Positions 16,394-25,026 of a DNA stretch of 36,503 bases are shown here, in pieces. How positions within the stretch are numbered: the first letter of the stretch is position 1; every line of letters begins with the position of its first letter. Made by a program: the position numbers and the translations under genes. Origin of the DNA: Lachnospiraceae bacterium (GTDB lineage: Bacteria; Bacillota; Clostridia; Lachnospirales; Lachnospiraceae). The notes under the pieces were generated by a model, which worked only from the letters and a program-made list of their open reading frames with translations, ran no database searches and was not told where the DNA came from. The stretch lies in contig JAEEUR010000014.1 of assembly GCA_016290595.1 (NCBI GenBank), positions 1 through 36,503 of the forward strand, read 5' to 3'.

Positions 16394-18061
16394 ATGAAGC
16401 TGTTCCTTTACTATGTTCTGCACAGCGCGAAAAACGCGCTGAAAAAGCTCTTCAAGACGTGGGTCCTGATCTTTTTCCTGGTCATGCTCGTGGGCGGGGT
16501 GGTCGTCGGCATCACCGTCGGCACCCTCTTAAGCCATACGATCCCGGATGATCCGTCGGAGCCCGGAACGGAGCAGACGGATCCCGGCTGGCAGAAAGAG
16601 CCCGGGGAGATCGTCCTGCCGGAGGATCCGCAGGACGAAACGCCGGTCATGGATATCCTGGAGCTGGCGTCCGGCGCGATCATCCTGCTGTTCTTCGTGC
16701 TCGGCGTCTTCGGGGCGGACAAAAGCGGCGCGGAGATCTTCCAGCCGGCGGACGTGACGCTCCTGTTTTCTTCCCCCTTATCGCCGCAGTCGGTGCTTCT
16801 GTTCCGGACCATGACGCAGATCGGGACCCTTATCGCGGCGACCCTGTACTTTATGATCTTCCAGATCCCGAATCTGGTCCGGAACGCGGGCTTTGATTTC
16901 TGGATCATCCTGGCGATCATGGCCGGCTGGATCCTGACGCTGGGGATCTCGCAGCTCTTAAAGATGCTCTGCTTCGTGGCGGGCTCGACCCGTCCGGCCT
17001 TCAAAAAGAACCTGCGGCGCATCGTGTATCTGATCCTCGGAGCGGCTGCCGCCGGCTTCTATTTCTTCAAACAGAGCAGCGGCCTGGGCTGGTGGGAGGC
17101 GGTGCTGGCTTATTTCAACGCGCCGGCGACCCGCTTCATTCCCTTCTGGGGCTGGATCAAGGGCTTCGTGATGTTTGCCGCGGAAAGAAACCTGCGGGGC
17201 ACGCTGCTGTGTCTGGCAGCCACCCTGCTGGGCGGCGCCTTCGTGGCCTGGCTGACCTGGCACATGAAGGCGGATTTCTATGAGGAGGCCCTGCAGAAGA
17301 CCTCCGAAAAAGCGGAGATGATGGAGGCGGTGCAGGCCAGCCAGAGCGGCGCGGCCATCATCCGGCGGAAGAAGGACCGCAGCGAAAAGCTCCGCCGCAA
17401 CGAGCTGAATCGCGGCTGGGGCGCGACGGTCTTCTTCCACAAGTCGCTGTACAACCGCTTCCGCTTTGCGCATTTCGGCTTTCTGACCAAAACGCTGGAG
17501 TTCTATCTGGTCGTCGGCGTGGGCGCCGCCCTGATCTGCCGCCTGGTCATCGGGACCGAAAGCTATCTGCCGCTGGCGCTGCTGCTGGCGTTCTGCGTTT
17601 TCTTCCGAAGCCTGGGGAACGCGCTGAAGGCGGATACGCAGATGTGGTACTTCCATATGATCCCGGAGGATCCCTGGCTGAAGCTCATTTGTTCGCTGGG
17701 CGGCGATCTGATGAACTGCCTGCTGGACGTGCTGCCGGCGCTTGTGATCGGCCTGCTGGTGCAGGGCGCGCCGCTGTTCCCAGGACTGTTCTGGATCTTC
17801 CCCATCGTGTCCGTGACGGCCTACGCCACGAGCGTGGGGACCTTTATCGACATGTCGGTCAACGTGAACGCCGGCAAGACCCTAAAGCAGATGATCCAGG
17901 TCATCTTCATCTATTTCGGCCTGCTGCCGGATATCGTCGTGGTCGGCGTGCTGCTGATCCTGAAGCTGCCGGTGCTGGCGGCTCTGGCGGTGACGCTGAT
18001 CAACCTGGGCTTAAGCGCGCTCTTCCTGTTCTTCGCCTCGCTGCTGATGGGAAGAAAGTAA
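16394..18061 (+). CDS. ABC exporter permease
   Basis: Multiple hydrophobic segments; starts immediately after the ATPase stop; 'GADKSGAEIFQPADVTLLFSSPLSPQSVLLFR' typical of multi-TM ABC exporter subunits. Confidence 0.8.
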   Translation: MKLFLYYVLHSAKNALKKLFKTWVLIFFLVMLVGGVVVGITVGTLLSHTIPDDPSEPGTEQTDPGWQKEPGEIVLPEDPQDETPVMDILELASGAIILLFFVLGVFGADKSGAEIFQPADVTLLFSSPLSPQSVLLFRTMTQIGTLIAATLYFMIFQIPNLVRNAGFDFWIILAIMAGWILTLGISQLLKMLCFVAGSTRPAFKKNLRRIVYLILGAAAAGFYFFKQSSGLGWWEAVLAYFNAPATRFIPFWGWIKGFVMFAAERNLRGTLLCLAATLLGGAFVAWLTWHMKADFYEEALQKTSEKAEMMEAVQASQSGAAIIRRKKDRSEKLRRNELNRGWGATVFFHKSLYNRFRFAHFGFLTKTLEFYLVVGVGAALICRLVIGTESYLPLALLLAFCVFFRSLGNALKADTQMWYFHMIPEDPWLKLICSLGGDLMNCLLDVLPALVIGLLVQGAPLFPGLFWIFPIVSVTAYATSVGTFIDMSVNVNAGKTLKQMIQVIFIYFGLLPDIVVVGVLLILKLPVLAALAVTLINLGLSALFLFFASLLMGRK

Positions 18062-18127
18062 GGCTTCCGCTTTCGGGCTTTTTCTGCTATACTGGAACGG
18101 CCGGAGAACGGCCGACGGAGAGAACCT

Positions 18128-18988
18128 ATGCGAGAGATCAGAATCATGGCCGACGTGAACGCGGATACCACGCCGGAATTTGTCAGAGAAGAGAACATCG
18201 CGATCATGCCGCAGTACTACCATTTCAACGACGGCGTGATCTACGGGGACGGAAACGTCCTGCCGATCCAAATCTTTTTCGACCGCCTGGCGGCCGGCGA
18301 GCGGGCCTTTTCCATGGGCTGCAATCCGGACCGGGTCCACGGGATCATGGAGCAGGCGGCGCTGGACGGCTGCGATATCATCGTCTATATGGCGTCCTCC
18401 GACTGCAGCGGCAGCTACAACACCGTCTGCATGGAAGCGGAGAGCCTGATGGAGCAGTACAAGGACTGCCGTATCCACGTGGTGGATTCCCGCCTGGAGT
18501 GCGCGCCGATCGGGCTGCTGGTCAAGCAGGCCGTGGCCTTAAAGAAGGCGGGGAAGAGCTTCGACGAGATCGTCCGGATCACCGAGGAATTAAAGAGCAC
18601 GGCCAACGTGTTCTTCCTGGTGGACCATCTGGACTATCTGGTCCGGGGCGGGCGCCTCTCGCCGATCAGCGGCGCGGTGGGGACCGTCCTCAATATCAAG
18701 CCGATCCTGTACTTTGAGGAGGGGAAGATCGTTCCCTTCACGAAGGTTCGGGGCCGCGTCGCCGGGAAAAAGACCATCCTGGAGCAGTTAAAGAAGCTGG
18801 ATCCGAAGAAGACGGTCTGCTCGGTGGTGCATACGGTGGCCGAGGCGGAGGCGAAGGAATTTGCGGCGCAGATCGAATCGGAGCTGGGCCTGAAGGTCGT
18901 CAGCATCGACGAGGTCAATCCGACCATCGGCGCCCATGCGGGACACAACGCGATCGGCGTGGCCTACTGCGGCACGGCCGGACTGTAA
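18128..18988 (+). CDS. DegV family fatty-acid-binding-like protein
   Basis: 'RIMADVNADTTPEFVREENIAIMPQYYHFNDGVIYGDG', 'YMASSDCSGSYNT', 'LVDHLDYLVRGGRLSPISGAVGTVLNIKPIL'. Confidence 0.93.
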   Translation: MREIRIMADVNADTTPEFVREENIAIMPQYYHFNDGVIYGDGNVLPIQIFFDRLAAGERAFSMGCNPDRVHGIMEQAALDGCDIIVYMASSDCSGSYNTVCMEAESLMEQYKDCRIHVVDSRLECAPIGLLVKQAVALKKAGKSFDEIVRITEELKSTANVFFLVDHLDYLVRGGRLSPISGAVGTVLNIKPILYFEEGKIVPFTKVRGRVAGKKTILEQLKKLDPKKTVCSVVHTVAEAEAKEFAAQIESELGLKVVSIDEVNPTIGAHAGHNAIGVAYCGTAGL

Positions 18989-19016
18989 AAGAACTTTTCG
19001 ATTCGAAGGGTGAGAC

Positions 19017-19775
19017 ATGGAAAGAGGAAAACGCTTATTTATCGTCGTTCCCTGCTACAATGAGGAGGACTGCCTGCCGGCGACGCAGCCGATCTTCGCG
19101 GCGGAGCTCAAAGAAATGATCCGCAAGGGACTGGCCGCGGAGGACAGCCGCGTTCTGTTCGTGGACGACGGCTCCAAGGACAAGACCTGGGATCTGATCC
19201 GTTCGTACCACGAGGCGGATCCGCTCTGCGCGGGCCTGCGGCTTCTGCCCAACGGCGGCCACCAGAAGGCGGTCATGGCCGGGATCATGGAGGCGCTGGA
19301 CCGGGCCGACGTGAGCATCTCCATCGACGCGGACCTACAGGACAACATCTACGCCATGCAGGAGATGATGCGCAAATACCTGGACGGCGCGCACATCGTC
19401 TGCGGCGTGCGCAATTCCCGCGCTACGGACAGCTTCTTAAAGCGCTTTACCGCCCGCGCCTACTATTTCCTGATGAACGTCTTCGGCGCGAAGCTGATCT
19501 TCGACCATGCGGACTACCGCCTGCTGGATAAGGAAGCCATGGGGCGGCTCTGCCTGTACCACGACGACGCCCTGTTCCTGCGGGGCATGATCACCCGCCT
19601 GGGCCTTTCCACCACCACCGTTACCTACGACCGCAACGTACGGATGGCGGGAGAGAGCAAATATACGCTACCGAAGATGCTGAAGCTGGCAAAGGACGGC
19701 TTTGCCTGCGGGAAACTGAAGCCGAAGGACATCCGCCGTCCTTACGACGAGCGGATCCGGGAAAAACTGTTTTAA
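19017..19775 (+). CDS. Glycosyltransferase family 2 (DPM synthase-like)
   Basis: 'FIVVPCYNEEDCLP', 'VLFVDDGSKDKTWDLI', 'SISIDADLQD', 'NGGHQKAVMAGI'. Confidence 0.92.
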   Translation: MERGKRLFIVVPCYNEEDCLPATQPIFAAELKEMIRKGLAAEDSRVLFVDDGSKDKTWDLIRSYHEADPLCAGLRLLPNGGHQKAVMAGIMEALDRADVSISIDADLQDNIYAMQEMMRKYLDGAHIVCGVRNSRATDSFLKRFTARAYYFLMNVFGAKLIFDHADYRLLDKEAMGRLCLYHDDALFLRGMITRLGLSTTTVTYDRNVRMAGESKYTLPKMLKLAKDGFACGKLKPKDIRRPYDERIREKLF

Positions 19776-19798
19776 CGAAAGAGAAGAGCCGGGCCTGT

Positions 19799-20203
19799 AT
19801 GATCCAAGAAGAGCATCCCGAACAGCATACACACGAGGAGGGGACCGTACACGTCCATGCGGACGGGACGGTGCATTCGCATGCCGACGGCACGGTGCAC
19901 GTTCATGCGGACGGCACGGGGCATTCGCATCCGCATACGCACAGCCATACCCAGACGAAGGCGGTCATCAGCCGCCTGGCCCGTGCGGTCGGGCATCTGG
20001 AAGCCGTCAAAAAGATGGTGGAGAACGGCCGCGACTGCTCGGAGGTCCTGGTCCAGCTGGCGGCCGTGCGGGCCGCGCTCGGCTCCATCAGCAAGGTGAT
20101 CCTGAAGGATCACATGGAGCACTGCATCGCGGACGCGGTGCGGGACGGCGATCAGGAAGCCATCGAAGAGCTGGAGAAAGCCATCGACCAGCTGCTGGTA
20201 TAA
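19799..20203 (+). CDS. Metal-sensing CsoR/RcnR-family regulator with His-rich N-terminal extension
   Basis: 'VISRLARAVGHLEAVKKMVENGRDCSEVLVQLAAVRAALGSISKVILKDHMEHCI' matches the CsoR/RcnR four-helix fold pattern; His-rich N-terminus. Confidence 0.88.
   Translation: MIQEEHPEQHTHEEGTVHVHADGTVHSHADGTVHVHADGTGHSHPHTHSHTQTKAVISRLARAVGHLEAVKKMVENGRDCSEVLVQLAAVRAALGSISKVILKDHMEHCIADAVRDGDQEAIEELEKAIDQLLV
19841..19936 (+). repeat. 24-bp in-frame repeat, about 4 units, encoding (GTVH[VS]HAD)n
   Basis: Protein GTVHVHAD-GTVHSHAD-GTVHVHAD-GTGHSHPH. Confidence 0.85.
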
Positions 20204-20216
20204 AGAAACTGACAGC

Positions 20217-20252
20217 AAAAAAGCGCCGGAGCAGCCGCTCCGGCGCTTTTTT
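20217..20252. terminator. Bidirectional rho-independent terminator
   Basis: AAAAAAGCGCCGGAGC-AGCC-GCTCCGGCGCTTTTTT. Confidence 0.92.
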
Positions 20253-20262
20253 GCGTCCCGCT

Positions 20263-21921
20263 TCAGTTATCGCACAGTTCTTCCTTTGCCGGCGGATAGG
20301 GCTCCAGCCAGGCGTGGAAGTGGCGCATCGGCAGGTTATGGCCGAAGGTGATCTTAAGGTTGGGGATAGTATCCCTGTCCTTATGCAGCTGGGCCGCCGC
20401 CGCGATGATGTAGTCCATGTGCTGCTTGGAGTACTGGCTGCGGTTGATGGCAAGGCGCACCACGTTGCAGACCTCGGCCTGCTGCTCCGGCGTCTTCAAG
20501 TCGTATTCCATGGAGAAGTCGCCCAGTTCCGAGCAGCGGATGCCGTAGCGGTGGATCATCTCCAGGGAGAGCGCCTGGCCCGCGAAGCTTTCGTGGCCGC
20601 GCTTATAGTCAAAGAACTTGTCCACGTCGATGTAGACGCCGTGGCCGCCGGCGGGCAGCACCACGGGGACGCCGGCGTCGTGCATGCCCTGCGCGAGGTA
20701 TTCGCATTGGCGCACGCGCTCGTCCTGATACTCGAAGCGCTGCTCCTCGTAGAGCCCCTGCGTCAAGGCCATGATGTCGTGCCCGCTCATGGCGCCGTAG
20801 GAATCGTTGCCGTAGGCGGAGATCTGCCGGACTTTGAGGAGATGGCCGATATCGGTCTTTACGCTGCCGTCAGCGTTGAATTCGGAGAAATATTTCCAGA
20901 AATAGCCCTTATCCCGGAAAGCGAGCAGTCCGCCCATGTTGGCGTGCCCGTTCTTTTTTAAGGAGGCGCAGACCACGTCGAAGCAGGAGAACATCTCCTT
21001 CGCGATCTCCGGAATGCTCTTGTCGCGGTAGCCTTCCTCGTTCATCTTGATGAAGTAGCAGTTCTCCGCCCAGCGCGCGCCGTCCATCACGTAAGGGATC
21101 TGATAACTGTGCGCAAGCTCGGAGACGGCCCGCATGTTGGCCATGGAGACCGGCTGGCCGCAGACGGAATTGTTCGTGACCGTGGTATAGATGAGCGGGA
21201 CGTTTTCCACGCCGACCGCATCCAGAAGCCGGCGGAGCTTGTCCAGATCCATGTTGCCCTTAAAGGGGTTTACCTGATAGCGGCCGCCCTCCGGCACCTC
21301 GAAGAGCAGTTCCTTATGGTAGAGGTTGCGCGGGACGGAGCCCATCTGTTTGATGTTTCCCTCGGTGGTGTCGAAGTGCGCGTTGGACGGGATGGTGAAG
21401 ACCTTGCCCGGGTGGCGCCTGGCTAAAAGCGGCTTGATGACGTCGAAGAGCAGGGCTTCCGCGCAGCGCCCCTGGGGCAGGATGAAGGTGTTCGGGCGTT
21501 CCAGCTGATAGGCGCCGCCGTTGAAAAAGCCGCCCTCGCAGTCCACCAGATAGACCTCGTCCATCATCTTCTGGACGTCGTCCTTGTCCGTGCCGTTCCG
21601 CAGGTAGTTGATGAGGCGTTTCTGATCGTTGCCGCGCTCGAAGACGTCGCGGAAGGCGTCCAGCAGCACGTAATAGCCTTTGTTGCGGCCGTAGGATTCG
21701 TCGCCCAGGAACATGGCGGCCCACTGCGCGTCGGTCATGGCGGTGGTGCCGGAGTCGGAGAGGCAGTCGATGTAAAGCAGCCCGGCCGGGAAGGCGAATT
21801 CGTTGAAATGCGTGCGTTCCAGGGCTTTCCAGCGCTGCTCGGCGGTGACGGTGGGCAGCTGGCGCGTGACAAAGGTACAGGATTTGGGAGCTTCCACAGC
21901 TAAGGGAAACTGATGATCCAT
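20263..21921 (-). CDS. Tryptophanase/tyrosine phenol-lyase-like beta-eliminating lyase (divergent)
   Basis: 'YIDCLSDSGTTAMTDAQWAAMFLGDESYG', 'YVMDGARWAENCYFIK', PLP-lysine region 'CASLKKNGHANMGGLLAF', 'INRSQYSKQHMDYIIAA'; RBS ggaggtg before ATG at 21921. Confidence 0.82.
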   Translation of the reverse strand: MDHQFPLAVEAPKSCTFVTRQLPTVTAEQRWKALERTHFNEFAFPAGLLYIDCLSDSGTTAMTDAQWAAMFLGDESYGRNKGYYVLLDAFRDVFERGNDQKRLINYLRNGTDKDDVQKMMDEVYLVDCEGGFFNGGAYQLERPNTFILPQGRCAEALLFDVIKPLLARRHPGKVFTIPSNAHFDTTEGNIKQMGSVPRNLYHKELLFEVPEGGRYQVNPFKGNMDLDKLRRLLDAVGVENVPLIYTTVTNNSVCGQPVSMANMRAVSELAHSYQIPYVMDGARWAENCYFIKMNEEGYRDKSIPEIAKEMFSCFDVVCASLKKNGHANMGGLLAFRDKGYFWKYFSEFNADGSVKTDIGHLLKVRQISAYGNDSYGAMSGHDIMALTQGLYEEQRFEYQDERVRQCEYLAQGMHDAGVPVVLPAGGHGVYIDVDKFFDYKRGHESFAGQALSLEMIHRYGIRCSELGDFSMEYDLKTPEQQAEVCNVVRLAINRSQYSKQHMDYIIAAAAQLHKDRDTIPNLKITFGHNLPMRHFHAWLEPYPPAKEELCDN

Positions 21922-21975
21922 GAGGGACACCTCCGGTATTAAAGATATAGTATTGCGTTCGGAACTTACTGAAAC

Positions 21976-22004
21976 AGTATAGCATAAAAGCAGGGGCCGG
22001 ACAA
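21976..22004 (-). promoter_or_regulatory. Promoter for the tryptophanase-like gene
   Basis: Minus strand TTGTCC-17 nt-TATACT with extended -10 TGC. Confidence 0.55.
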
Positions 22005-22116
22005 GCCCCTGCACAGCCGCTTCGCCGTTTCTTCCGCCGTCCCGGTTGTTTTTTTCCGCCGCGCGTGATACATTTTTACTGTCGGAAAGAGGCTCAATAT
22101 CTGTGAGGGTAAGACG

Positions 22117-22443
22117 ATGGAAGATTTTGGGATCAGCGAGATGCTTGAGATGCAGAAGGCTCTGCAGGAAAAATACAGGGACATCTGGAAGCCGATCTGT
22201 CCGGAGCGCGGAAAGGATCAGCTGCTGTGGATGATCGGCGAGATCGGCGAAGTGATCGATATCATAAAGAAGCACGGCGGGGAAAAGGCATGCGGGAACG
22301 CGGAAATACGGGAGCACCTGGTCGAGGAACTGGGAGACGTCCTCATGTATTATAATGACGTCCTTCTTTGCTACGGGATTTCGGCAGGCGAACTGAAGCA
22401 ATCCTATATCAGAAAATTCGAAAAGAACATGAAGCGCTGGTAA
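22117..22443 (+). CDS. MazG-like nucleotide pyrophosphohydrolase
   Basis: 'LLWMIGEIGEVIDIIKK...REHLVEELGDVLMYYND' EExxE/ExxD pattern. Confidence 0.8.
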   Translation: MEDFGISEMLEMQKALQEKYRDIWKPICPERGKDQLLWMIGEIGEVIDIIKKHGGEKACGNAEIREHLVEELGDVLMYYNDVLLCYGISAGELKQSYIRKFEKNMKRW

Positions 22444-22460
22444 AACTGCCGTCTGGCAGG

Positions 22461-22507
22461 AAAAAGAAAAACCGGTCTGCCGCGTCGCTGACCGGTTTTT
22501 CTTTTTT
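22461..22507. terminator. Bidirectional rho-independent terminator
   Basis: AAAAACCGGTC-tgccgcgtcgct-GACCGGTTTTT. Confidence 0.9.
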
Positions 22508-22522
22508 CGCCCCTGCCGCGTA

Positions 22523-23440
22523 TTATTTCTTCTTTTCGACCAGCTTGAACAGCAATGGATACAGGCCGAGGCAGACGAAGATGACGAGGGCGTAGCGCAG
22601 GCTCCTTACCGCGAAGGCCGCCGCCGTGCCGGAGGAAAGGAAGGCGGAAGAGAAGGGCATCTTCAGGACGGTGTTCATGCCGAAGAAGACGGCGATGCCG
22701 CCGATGAGCCGCAGGATCATGAACAGCGGATTGCGGGTATTCTCAAAGTGCACGAATTTCCGCTCGAACAGGTCGCCGCCCGCCATGCCGCAGAGCATGC
22801 CGAAGGCGCTGAAGTAGTCGTTGGTCGTGCAGTAGAACATGCCCGGAACAGCCACGGCGATCAGGATCGCGTACAGCATCCAGCGCTTTTCCAGCTTCTT
22901 TTCCAGCGTCGTGACGATCAGCATGGCGATGATGCCGAGGACCCAGCCGACCATGACGTCGGTCGGATAGTGCACGCCCAGGATAAAGCGTGAGACGCCG
23001 ACCAAGAAGACTAAAACGATCGCGAGGATCGTCAGCCAGCGCTTTTTAAAGCACGTTGCCGCCGCGCCGTAGGTGCCCGCCGTGCTGGAGGAATGCCCGC
23101 TCGGGAAGGAATAGCCCTGCGCGGCCACGTCTATGATGTCCGCGCTGGAGTCCACCGGCTTTAGACACTTGACGTTCGGGTGCGCCATGTAGGGGCGCTG
23201 CCTCAGGGCGATGTTCTTGATCATCGGATTCCAGACGGAGACCGTCAGAAGCGTAAGGCCCACGGTCGCGCCGGTCTTTTTGTCCCAGCACCAGTACAGA
23301 AAGCCCAGGATGGCGACGAGGAAGAGCTCCTCGCCGAAGTTGGAGATGAACGCGGCAATGGCCGTGCCGGCAGACCCGATGTGCGCCTGCAGCCATTCGA
23401 TCAGAGCCGGTTCCCATTCGAAATAAAAGATATTGCCCAT
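22523..23440 (-). CDS. PAP2-family phosphatase
   Basis: 'LRQRPYMAHP', 'SFPSGHSSSTAGTYG', 'SRFILGVHYPTDVMVG' three-part PAP2 signature; start at 23440. Confidence 0.93.
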   Translation of the reverse strand: MGNIFYFEWEPALIEWLQAHIGSAGTAIAAFISNFGEELFLVAILGFLYWCWDKKTGATVGLTLLTVSVWNPMIKNIALRQRPYMAHPNVKCLKPVDSSADIIDVAAQGYSFPSGHSSSTAGTYGAAATCFKKRWLTILAIVLVFLVGVSRFILGVHYPTDVMVGWVLGIIAMLIVTTLEKKLEKRWMLYAILIAVAVPGMFYCTTNDYFSAFGMLCGMAGGDLFERKFVHFENTRNPLFMILRLIGGIAVFFGMNTVLKMPFSSAFLSSGTAAAFAVRSLRYALVIFVCLGLYPLLFKLVEKKK

Positions 23441-23563
23441 AACGAACCCTCTTTTCGGATAAACCTGCCGTATTATAGCATAAAACGGGCGTTTCTGGCA
23501 AGCCGCCGGGCGGGATCGGACCGCAAAAAACAAATTTCACGCCGGGAGAGAGCCTCATTCTCC

Positions 23564-23592
23564 TTGCCCTGTCCGCCGCCCCGTGCTATACT
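23564..23592 (+). promoter_or_regulatory. Promoter for GH3 gene
   Basis: TTGCCC-17 nt-TATACT with extended -10 TGC. Confidence 0.55.
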
Positions 23593-23623
23593 GCTGTATA
23601 TCACAGGCGGGAGGCTTCTTTCG

Positions 23624-24907
23624 GTGGGCAGAGGATATAAGATCGCATTCCTAATCGTTCTGATGGCGGGCGCTTTGGCGCTGGCCGGCTGCAGCGGTCT
23701 TTTCGGGAACCGCGAGACCTCCGACGCCGTCACCCTGCCGCCTATCTTCCCCGAAAACACGATCCCGGTCGCAACGCCCGCCGCAACGGAGGAGACGCTG
23801 CCGGCCGGCGAAACGCCTCTGTTTCCGCTGACGCTTTCCTATGAACGCAGCCTCGCCTGGCAGGCCGCGCTGGAGCGGGCGGACAGCCGCATCGAAAAGA
23901 TGGAGGACCGCGAGCTGCTCCTGCAGCTGCTGATCGTCACGCCGGAGATCGTCGGAAAGGACGTCCCGGTCCTGAATGCGGAGGAGAGCCTGCTGGAGGA
24001 ATATCCGGTCGGCGGCCTTCTGATCCGCAGCCAGAACGCGGACAGCAGCGCGCAGCTTCAGGGCCTGACGGCGGGCTATCAGGAGAGCTCCCGCATCCCG
24101 CTGCTGATCATGGCGGAAGAAGAGGGCGGCCGGAACGTGACCGTCATGAAAAAGCTGGATCTGCCCCGCGTCAGCAACATGTTCAGCTACCGCGGAGACG
24201 GCCTGGCGAAAGCCTATGACAACGCCAGGACCATCGCGTCGGGGCTGGCCGATCTGGGGATCAATACGGATCTGGCGCCGGTCGCGGACGTGTGGAGCGA
24301 GCTGGAGAACCGGACGATCGGAGAGCGGGCCTACAGCGACGATTTCGAAAAAGCCTCGCAGCTGGTGGCCGAGGCCGTCAGAGGCTTCCGTTCGCAGAAC
24401 GTCATCTGCACGCTGAAGCATTTCCCGGGACTGGGCACCTCCGTGCTTCCCACCAAGCAGTCGGCGGCCGTTCAGCTGGATAAAACGAAGCAGCAGCTCT
24501 TGAAAGAGGACCTTCTGCCCTTCGCCGCCGGCATCCAGGCCGGCGCGGACGTCGTGATGATCGGAAACGCCTTTGTCCCGCAGCTGGATGATACCGCTCC
24601 CGCGCCGTTTTCCTATGCCGTCGTCACCCTGCTCCTGCGCGGCGAAGTCGGCTTCCACGGCGTCGTGATCACAGACGAGCTGGCGCCGGCCTTAAAGGAA
24701 TACGACGTGACGGCCGGTTCCGCCGTCCTTAGGGCGCTTTCGGCCGGCTGCGATCTGATTCTCTGCCCGGTGGAGAGCCGGGAGGATCTGGACGAGTGCC
24801 TGGCGATCCTGACGGCCGCCATGGAAGCCGGCAATCTAACGCGCGAGCACCTGGCGGAAAGCGTCCGGCGGGTCCTGGCCTTAAAGGCCGTCTACGGCAT
24901 CTGGTAA
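23624..24907 (+). CDS. Glycoside hydrolase family 3 (beta-N-acetylhexosaminidase-like) lipoprotein
   Basis: Lipobox 'MAGALALAGCSG'; 'RDVSCTLKHFPG'-type segment 'VICTLKHFPGLGTS'; 'GVVITDELAPAL'; GTG start with upstream ggcgggagg. Confidence 0.85.
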   Translation: MGRGYKIAFLIVLMAGALALAGCSGLFGNRETSDAVTLPPIFPENTIPVATPAATEETLPAGETPLFPLTLSYERSLAWQAALERADSRIEKMEDRELLLQLLIVTPEIVGKDVPVLNAEESLLEEYPVGGLLIRSQNADSSAQLQGLTAGYQESSRIPLLIMAEEEGGRNVTVMKKLDLPRVSNMFSYRGDGLAKAYDNARTIASGLADLGINTDLAPVADVWSELENRTIGERAYSDDFEKASQLVAEAVRGFRSQNVICTLKHFPGLGTSVLPTKQSAAVQLDKTKQQLLKEDLLPFAAGIQAGADVVMIGNAFVPQLDDTAPAPFSYAVVTLLLRGEVGFHGVVITDELAPALKEYDVTAGSAVLRALSAGCDLILCPVESREDLDECLAILTAAMEAGNLTREHLAESVRRVLALKAVYGIW

Positions 24908-24948
24908 AACTGTCCGGAAAATATTTCTTTTCTTTTTCAGTCCGCCTC

Positions 24949-24977
24949 TTGACATCCATCATCCGGCGGACTATACT
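24949..24977 (+). promoter_or_regulatory. Promoter for metal P-type ATPase
   Basis: Consensus TTGACA-17 nt-TATACT. Confidence 0.85.
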
Positions 24978-24984
24978 GTCGGTA

Positions 24985-25010
24985 AACATATGAACAATTA
25001 AGCATATGTT
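24985..25010 (+). promoter_or_regulatory. Probable ArsR/SmtB-family operator
   Basis: AACATATG-aacaattaag-CATATGTT inverted repeat at the predicted transcription start; ATATGAACAA half-site resembles known ArsR/SmtB operators. Confidence 0.65.
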
Positions 25011-25026
25011 TTGCAAAGGAGCCGCC

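Noticed and set aside
17644-18717. 357-aa plus-strand ORF overlapping ABC permease end and degV
   Set aside because: Out-of-frame Arg/Gly/Ala-rich translation; the other frame gives clear permease and DegV proteins
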